Under the pieces are notes generated by a model that worked only from the letters and a program-made list of their open reading frames with translations, searched no databases and was not told the DNA's origin. A stretch of 64,000 bases of DNA. Origin: Perognathus longimembris pacificus. Lineage: Eukaryota > Chordata > Mammalia > Rodentia > Heteromyidae. The position numbers were made by a program, and so were the translations under genes. Positions 57,092 to 64,000 of this stretch are shown piece after piece. Location of the stretch: contig NC_063166.1 in NCBI RefSeq assembly GCF_023159225.1, forward strand, positions 44,509,149-44,573,148, read 5' to 3'. Position 1 is the first letter of the stretch, and each line of letters starts with the position of its first letter.

Positions 57092-57115
57092 CATCCATCT
57101 TGTCAGAAGTATCCT
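57092..57115 (-). CDS. CLASP2: CLASP2 24-nt microexon (DTSDKMD)
   Basis: 24 nt, phase 1-1. With the flanking bases it reads E-DTSDKMD-G. The acceptor is catcaaag|AG and the donor GGATG|gtaagaag is strong. The acidic peptide matches a segment that I recall following SYASL in CLASP2. It lies 6.6 kb from the exon before it and 2.3 kb from the exon after it, within a SINE-poor stretch. It adds negative charge to an otherwise basic linker. Its size and symmetrical phase make optional inclusion likely. Confidence 0.92.
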
Positions 57116-57814
57116 CTTTGATGAAAGAGCAAGCAGAGAACAGAGGAAAACTTAGTATATTAGAAAAATGATTTTATAATCCCTAAAAAACTTCCTTGAG
57201 AGACAGAGTCCAGTGCATAAATGTTTTACTGGCTTATTGCTTATCTACCCCATCTTTGAATTTTCAGCCCCTATAACCTCAACCATATCTGGATGAACTT
57301 AACAATTCTCTTCCTTTATTTCTCTACTTAGTAGAGCAAATTACACAACCATGTAATCATGCATCCTGGTATCTGGCATTACTAAAGATCTAGCTACCAA
57401 GTTTGGGTATCCTTTTGTTCTTATAAATCTAAACTGAACATAGGTGGCTGTGGGAAGTTCAAGAATGTTTCCTCTCTTGTATTCTCTCAATGTTTATTCT
57501 AAAGTCACCTCTTAGCACATGATCCTAGACTGATTCCTCAGACAGAAGGTGAAAACACCTTCTTTAATGCCTCCTCTCCTTTTTCAGTGAAACTAGTGAT
57601 TCTTCCACATCTATGGATACACCTGTGCTTTCTATATCCAAGTCCCCATGTCTTCCACAGGGTCTTTGGCATGAAATCTAATTCTTGCATTTCTTTCTTC
57701 TTGTACCGATTTACATCTTTAGTATAAAAACACATTTAACCTGAACAATTTAAAAAATGCAGATAAATCCTTCAGTGCTCTTTCACCACTTTACTGCCTT
57801 CTCATCCCTTCTTT
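57116..57814. other. Repeat-free intron upstream of microexon
   Basis: No repeat or gene recognised. Confidence 0.5.
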
Positions 57815-58196
57815 CTTTCTTTCTTTTTTTTTTTGTGTGATACTAGGACTTGACTGCAAGGCCTAAAGCTTGTTAAGCAAGAGCTCTATCACTTTAGCCC
57901 CAGTCCCAGCCCATTTCCCCTACCCCACCTGTTTTTGTTGGAAATGAGGGCTCAAGCCCCCTTCTATTACTTTTGATAGTCTCTCTCACCTTTATGTCTG
58001 GCCAGATTAGACTGTGATTTTCCTATTATGCTTCCCACATTGCTGGGATGATAGGAATAAACTTCCACATCTGTATTTTACTGATTGAGGTAGGGACTTA
58101 AGCACTTTTTGCCTAGGTTGGCCTCAAACAATCCTCCTGATCTCTGCTTCCTATGTAGTGAGGAGCTAGGATTACAAATATGAGTTACTAATGCGT
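57815..58196 (-). mobile_element. Old B1-ID compound
   Basis: TTTC tract, reversed ID (gcctaaagcttgttaagcaa), then two B1-like halves (ttgctgggatgataggaata; taggttggcctcaaacaatc). Confidence 0.6.
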
Positions 58197-58799
58197 TACT
58201 TTACTCCTTTCCTGACCATCAAGCACAACACACATTTCTCCTCCCAACTTATTCAATAAACTGAAATCCAATTTTTATCTATAGCATTGTACTGAAACAA
58301 TGTGGCATCTTTTCTATAAACTCAGTATAAGCTTATGAGAATATTCATAAATATGCATATATTAAAGTTTCTTTCATATGAATTTCTACCTACATCATAT
58401 CACACCGATCTTCTCTTCATAGTTAAAAGGTAAATTTCAAAACACTCATAATAACCTTTACTGACAAAGAATTTAGTATTTTAGGGGAAACAAAACAAAA
58501 TCAGTAGCAATTAAGGAATATGTTTAATATTGATAGCTCTCTCTCCCTATTTCAGTACCACTGTATCCTTTGTCCTGAACACTTCCAGTGAGGTCTCAAA
58601 TTGACTTCAAACTCGACAAAGCTTTAGCTTCACAATTTTCAGTAGCCTACCAACATATAAAATACCAGTATATAAAATACTGCTTCTGAACTGTGTTATG
58701 TCCAGTGATGATAAACAAGGCTGAAAGTTGAAGGACACAATCCACAGGTCATAAGTACATAAGAAGGTTATTAAATAATAGGATGAATGTAGGGCACTG

Positions 58800-59010
58800 G
58801 GGGTGGGGGTTAAAGTAGAAAAGGAGAGAGTAAGGAAACAGGAGCATCTTTTATCCTACAAAGAGTAATAAGACAGCAGCAGCTGATTGTCCCTGAGATT
58901 GACCTGGGCTCAGATGAAGAAAAAAGAAAGGAGATCAAGATCCATTGTACTCGTAAACTGATATGTTGAACAGAAACCCTTTTATACAACTAAAGGTAAT
59001 GAACAAACAA
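58800..59010 (+). mobile_element. L1 3' end, second type
   Basis: gatcaagatccattgtactc resembles the unit at 38450. Confidence 0.55.
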
Positions 59011-60282
59011 ATGCATAAGTAAATGGCAAGGGGCTATCTTCCTTCTCTAATAAAACAAATAAATAAATTGTATGTTAAACAACCAAGGAACCAAATTAAG
59101 TCAATCTCAACATTATATATGCTTTATAAAAACACTGCTGCAAATTAGCTTTTAAGTTCTCATTATAATTTATTATTATATCATTATATTTACTGGGGAT
59201 TGAGTCATGTTCAGAATACAATTCAATATTTTCAATGTAGTTATATACCCTCACTATTAATTCCAGAATTTTTCCCTCACTCCACAAGGTATCTTATGTT
59301 CACCAGCAACCTCTCCTTATTTCACTGCCAGTCTCTGCCAACAACAAACATACTAAGTAATTTTGTGAATCTGGCTACTCTAGCCACTTCATAGAACTGA
59401 AAACATAATATGGTTGGTTTTTCTGATGTCATTATTAATTCAAAGTTGTTGATATTTAGAAATATGTATATATATAAATATGTATATACGTATAATATAT
59501 GTACAAACGTTTCCATAACATAAATTAGTGACTACCTCATAACCACATACACCAAGCTACTTCTTCATTAAGATGAAAGAGTAAATTTCAAACACTCATG
59601 ATATCTTTGCTAACAAAGGATCCACTAAGACTACAAAAACAAAAAAAGTAGGAATGTACAGATTTTAACACTGTATCTTGTGAATGCATTTTATGGCATA
59701 CATTTCTATGACTAATATTCCATTCCATGAATAAATCTCATTCTACCATTCATCACGTGTTGAATAGTTTCCCCCTTTCTTGGCTATTATGAATTCTGTT
59801 GCTATGAACATTCATATACATATTTTTGTAAGAACCTGTTTTTGTATCTTTCATGGATGTATCTAGACAAGAACTGCTAAGTCCTTTGGTAATTATATGT
59901 TACGCCTTTGAGAGATTGCCACATTATTTCAAAGTGGCTGCATCATAGTACATAACTATCAACATTATGTAAGGGTTCTCTGCCTCCTACACCGCAGTTG
60001 TTATTGTCTGTCTTTCTGATTTGTAGGTATCCCTAAGGGTATTTATTAAGTTGTATCTCACTGTGGTTTTGATTTCTACTTCCATAATGACTAATAATTC
60101 TGATACTTTCATGTGCTTGCTGGCAATCTTTATAATTTCATTGGAGAGAAGTAAAGTCAAATTCTTTTCCTTTTTTTAGAAGATTATCTTTCATAACTGA
60201 GTTCCAAGAGTTATTACCCCCATTAGGACACGTTTTAATTGGATATTATTAACAAGTATTTTCTCTTACTCTGCATGCCATA

Positions 60283-60312
60283 CTGTGTGTGTGTGCGTGT
60301 GCGCGTGCGTAC
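60283..60312. repeat. TG/CG-rich microsatellite
   Basis: TGTG units with several CG variants at the tail side of the next SINE. Confidence 0.85.
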
Positions 60313-60329
60313 ACATGCACAGTGCACAT

Positions 60330-60541
60330 GCACACTGCTTCTGGATCTTCTCAGAGTCTTTTGCTCTTGCTGGGCTTTTCTGCTCAAGGCTGAAGTTCTA
60401 CCACTTGAGTCACACCTCCACTTTCAGTGTTTTGCTAGTTAACTGGAGATAAGAGTATCTTATATCTGTATGCCCAGGTTGGCTTTGAACGGTGATTCTC
60501 AGATCTCAGCCACCTGAATGTGCACCATTGGTGCCTAGTTG
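60330..60541 (-). mobile_element. B1-composite SINE in L1
   Basis: Minus-strand copy inside the L1. Confidence 0.82.
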
Positions 60542-60566
60542 CCTGATATTTTCCCCCTACTTTCTT

Positions 60567-60767
60567 TTTTTTTGGCCAGTCCTGGGCCTTGGACTCAGGG
60601 CCTGAGCACTGTCCCTGGCTTCTTCCCGCTCAAGGCTAGCACTCTGCCACTTGAGCCACAGCGCCGCTTCTGGCTATTTTCTGTATATGTGGTGCTGAGG
60701 AATCGAACCTACGGCCTCGTGTATCCGAGGCAGGCACTCTTGCCACTAGGCTATATCCCCAGCCCAT
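60567..60767 (-). mobile_element. Dimeric ID-type SINE
   Basis: Complete. TSD ccccctactttctt at 60553-60566 and 60768-60781. Shares a private variant set with the copy at 29341. Confidence 0.94.
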
Positions 60768-61017
60768 CCCCCTACTTTCTTGATAGTGCCTTTGGAGCAG
60801 GAAGGTTTTACATTTAAATAAAGTCCAAATAATTTTTATTTGGTGAACTGTCGTATGTGAGATCTAAGAAACTGGTGTCCAATCTCAGTTTATAAGGATT
60901 TATGCTGTTTTCTTCTAAGTATTATTCTTATAGCTAGATATTTGACTAATGTTAAGTTTGAGAGGCAGGAGTCCAAATTGATTTTTTTGTATCTACTTTT
61001 TCCAATAATATTTGACT

Positions 61018-61228
61018 GGGGCTGGGAATATGGCCAAGTGGCAAGAGTGCTTGACTCATATATGAAGCCCTGGGTCCAATTCCTCAACACTACATATATA
61101 GAAAACAGCCAGAAGTGGCACTGTGGCTCAAGTGGTAGTGTGCTAGCCTTGAGCAAAAAGAAGCCAGGGACAGTGCTCAGATCCTGAGTCCAAGGCCCAG
61201 GACTGGCAAAAAAAAAAAAAAAAAAAAA
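61018..61228 (+). mobile_element. Dimeric ID-type SINE in L1
   Basis: Complete plus-strand copy with a long A tail. A clean TSD is not evident. Confidence 0.9.
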
Positions 61229-62270
61229 GGACATCTGACCACTAGTTGGTCTTGGCCCTATGTTGAAAATCAATCGACAAGAAGTGTATAGCTTTCTTGA
61301 CTCTTAATTTCATTACATTGGTTGATGAATCTATCCTAATACCAGTAACTTAGCTATGCTTTCTCTATGCTTTCTGAAATTGGGAGGTGTGAACCCTTCT
61401 ATTCCATTTTATTTTTGAAAATGATTTCATCTATTATGAGTTTCCTATATTTCCCTATGAATTTTTGAATCAGCTTGCCTATTTCTATAAAAAGGTACCT
61501 GAACTGGAATTTAATTTTTATATTAAGCTTTCATCTTGATACTATTAATTTTTAAAACCCATAACTCTAGGATATCTTTCTATTTATTCAGGTTTTAATT
61601 TCTTTGTAACAATGTAATGTAGTTTTCAGTGTACAAGTCTTACATATCTTTAGTCTAGCCTTCTATATTTTATTGTTTGTGATACTATTATAATGGTTTT
61701 TCTGAATTCACTGTTTATTGGTAGTGTGGAGAAATACAACTACTTTAATACTGATTTTATAGCCTGCAACTAATTAGCTCAATTGGGGGTGGAGGACTTT
61801 TATATAGCTCCTGTTTCTTTTGCAAATATAGATAACTTTACTTCTTCCTTTCCAGTCTGGATACTTTTGTTTTCTTTCTCTTGCATAACTGCCTTGGCTA
61901 AAAACTCTATAACAATGCTGAATAGAAAAGCAAAAAATGGAAACTTTGACTTGTTATTAATGTAAGAGAAAAGTATATATATATTTTTTGGTCCAGTATA
62001 ATATTAATTGAATTTCTTCAATATGCTCTTTATTCAGTTGAGAAAGTTCCAATCTATTCTTAAGTTTATTGGCCATTTTTTTAAAACACAAAGGGATGTT
62101 GGATTTCATCTAATGCCTTTTCTGTAGCTACTGAAATGATTATGTGGTTTTTACCTTGTATTTTATTAATATGGTACATTATATTGAGTGTTTTTCATGT
62201 CCCAAAGTACCATTATATTCCTTGCAATGTAATTCTTCTAAATTCTAAAATGTCTTCTGGAAATTTAAAA

Positions 62271-63718
62271 GCACTAATCAGCCTGCTATTAAAATCTTTT
62301 TATATATAGTTCTAGTTCTTTATATACACTTTTAGAACTTATCACACATTGTTTGATGGGCTATATTGTTTTCTCTGTTGAAAACACAACCTTCTATTGT
62401 TTATATAGTATTTGTATAAGGATAATCTAGTCAATTCCTTATACATAAAGGCGGATTCTAAAAACATCTGCTACTTGAACATTGTCTTTATTTACTGATA
62501 TAATTACCAAAACACTAGATCATTGAATGAAAAACTATTAACATTTATGCATTTAAGGATTACTAATTTGCCACTCAGAAAAAAAAGTCTCATGATTAAT
62601 TCACATCAGCATTGCCTAATAAGGCCTTATTTACTACATTCTTATCAATAGTGGTCACTAACCCTTTACATTTACAAATCTTTCAATTTGTCTGTTTCAA
62701 TACAACTAAGGTTTATTGTTCTGGTATGTACTGTTGATAAATGTATGTATTTTTATCTATATATGTAGATTTTTTTCCTAAAAAAGTAGGCTCATCTATT
62801 TCTCACAGATTTTTATAGTATGTGGCAAAAACTTGCTTAGTTGTCATCTGCTTGATTTCACATTTAAGACTTTCCTCCAAAGTCCTTTGCTATTTATGCT
62901 TAGAAATTCTGCAACCTGAGATCAGATGAAGACTTACCTACTATGTTTTCATCAGGTTGTTTTATGGTTTTGTTGAAGATTTTAGACTTTGGAAATATAT
63001 TTTTCTATGGTATGTAATAAGGTTACAATGTAACCTTAAACCAAATTGTGAAATAAGTACCCAAACATCATGTACTGAAACTATTGTTTTATTGTACAGC
63101 TGTGCCAATTTTTATCAAATATTAAAGTCTTGTTTTTGTTTTTTTTTAATTGGGTTGCTCAGTGTTCCACCAGTGCTATACAAGAGAAAAATGGAGCATG
63201 GAACAGTCAATCAGCAAGTACAACCAATCTCTAGCCTTTAAATTTAGGGACATCAAAACAGAATAGAAACAAATTCAGAATGGCTTTTAGAATATATGCT
63301 TAACCTTTGATTAGAGAGACAGAAAAAATGAACAGTTCTTCTACATGCCCACAGGCTTTATCCCAAAGGTTTTCTATTCACAGTGAAGGAACTGAGGTAG
63401 GAGAAAGAACACAGAGCAGTTCCTTCCCAATTCCCTTAGTAACCTGGCTGGGTATGGCAGAACTGCAGTGTTATAATAGAAATTCTATCAACAAGAATGG
63501 CTTCAAGACCTGTTTCTTTGATCAAAATGAGGGAGAAGACAAGGAGAAAAGTGGAGGCAAAGAAGCTCAGATACCTCAGAACTGCATCCAGTACAGAGTC
63601 ACATATGGCTTATCCTTAGTTGGAAAGAATGGAATAGAAATAATTACAATATATTGCTTTGTCACCACTGAGACCAAGGAGAGAAGATGGTACTATTCTC
63701 AATAATTAGTCGCCTTAC
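62271..63718. other. Intron, unassigned
   Basis: AT-rich; part may be further eroded L1. No gene recognised. 63300-63700 is less AT-rich and unique. Confidence 0.5.
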
Positions 63719-63892
63719 CTAGAGATGCATAGGATCCTGGATTCAGGGCTCCTGCACCTAATCGCCCACTTCGCACAGACTGTCCAGCAGCATGATGTGC
63801 CTTGGCACCAGCAGCAGCGTTCACGTCGATGTCACTTCGGGAACGCTGAAGGCTTCCTGGAAGGGAACTGGCTTTGCTGCTGCCCACTGACA
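63719..63892 (-). CDS. CLASP2: CLASP2 exon: Ser-rich linker after TOG2
   Basis: 174 nt, phase 1-1: TG completes a split codon, 57 codons follow, and G starts the next. The peptide begins SVGSSKASSLPGSLQRSRSD and ends GALNPGSYASL. The acceptor is ttctgtag and the donor is G|gtaagg. It encodes a low-complexity basic Ser/Ala/Gly linker between TOG2 and the SxIP motifs, presumably disordered. CLASP1 has the same SLQRSRSDIDVNAAA core but diverges after it, so this exon separates the paralogues. It is the most 5' exon in the window; upstream sequence to 64000 is intron. Confidence 0.96.
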
Positions 63893-64000
63893 CTACAGAA
63901 GACAAAGGTAACCTATCAGTTAAATCACGAAACATGTACAAACTTGAAGCCACCAGGAACAAACATAAAATTCATGATGATTTATATGGTCAGTAAGGAA

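Larger units (their letters stand above)
59690..62270 (-). mobile_element. Decayed L1 (ORF2 and 3' region)
   Basis: Plus-strand text follows the reverse complement of mammalian L1 in order: catttctatgactaatattc and ggctattatgaattctgttg (3' region), tctcactgtggttttgattt, tgttttcttctaagtattat, gtagttttcagtgtacaagt, ttacttcttcctttccagtc and gaaatgattatgtggttttt (ORF2). Frames are broken throughout. Three SINEs have landed in it. Confidence 0.85.
1..64000 (-). other. CLASP2: CLASP2 gene body, internal part
   Basis: All exons recognised lie on the minus strand, in the order expected for CLASP2, with intact frames and standard splice dinucleotides. CLASP2 is a cytoplasmic protein with TOG domains. 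It binds tubulin and EB1 at growing microtubule ends and suppresses catastrophe, and is also recruited to the cell cortex, Golgi and kinetochores (family knowledge). The window covers the end of the linker after TOG2, the SxIP region, TOG3 and the start of the segment after it. Neither the start codon nor the stop codon is present. Introns are filled with SINEs and L1 pieces, listed separately. Confidence 0.96.

Noticed and set aside
60890..61273. Minus-strand open stretch of 127 codons
   Set aside because: Most of it is the reverse reading of a dimeric ID SINE inside an L1. Similar peptides recur at every SINE of this type.
59690..62270. Possible active L1
   Set aside because: Frames are broken, three SINEs interrupt it and the 5' part is missing.
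63307..63705. Plus-strand open stretch of 132 codons next to the first exon
   Set aside because: It matches no family I know, lies antisense in an intron, lacks a promoter or known exon signals, and ends next to the donor of exon 63719-63892. Most likely chance in a less AT-rich patch.
1..63892. CLASP1 in place of CLASP2
   Set aside because: Exons at 63719, 9526, 4418 and 3067 follow CLASP2 wording where the paralogues differ (for example AKAHHAAGQS, AKQMDPGDF, SSMGSPLTRPTPRSP).

Overview
The window is mammalian nuclear DNA, AT-rich and packed with retroposons. It lies entirely inside one gene read on the minus strand. Nineteen exons, all with AG acceptors and GT donors, join in frame into about 640 codons of CLASP2 (CLIP-associating protein 2). 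CLASP2 binds microtubule plus ends and stabilises microtubules. The gene continues past both edges: the 5' part (N-terminal TOG region) lies beyond 64000 and the 3' part (C-terminal domain) lies below position 1. Wording such as SDIDVNAAAGAKAHHAAGQS and MHSDDDANSDASSACSERSY fits CLASP2 and not its paralogue CLASP1 (family knowledge, from memory).

The organism is most likely a rodent of the Geomyoidea, such as a kangaroo rat or pocket mouse. This is inferred from the dominant SINE, a dimer. Its left half is ID-like, tRNA-derived, with readable A and B boxes. Its right half is a second tRNA-like module with an A-rich tail. A second abundant SINE has a 7SL/B1-like left half joined to a related right module. 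Older B1-ID dimers, single B1 and ID pieces, L1, MIR, a MaLR-like LTR piece, a hAT-type remnant and a U6 pseudogene complete the repeat set.

Layout, in transcription order from right to left. Exons between 63892 and 34693 encode a basic, serine-rich linker that carries the two SxIP motifs (SKIP, SRIP) for EB1 binding. This part includes four very short exons (24, 18, 27 and 27 nt). Nine consecutive exons here all have phase 1-1, so each can be skipped without shifting the frame. Exon 33805-33911 and a 24-nt microexon at 31644-31667 lead into the TOG3 array, encoded between 30290 and 4418. Exons at 3173-3067 and 130-1 encode the Ser/Pro-rich stretch after TOG3 and the start of the next conserved segment.

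Repeats are uneven. SINEs crowd 1-30 kb and 36-46 kb, while the introns beside the microexons are nearly SINE-free. I found no second protein-coding gene, no functional RNA gene and no sign of a new biological system. The items most worth a second look are the microexon cluster, a 100-bp local duplication placed inside a TG microsatellite, and a UG tract beside the donor of exon 30046-30290.
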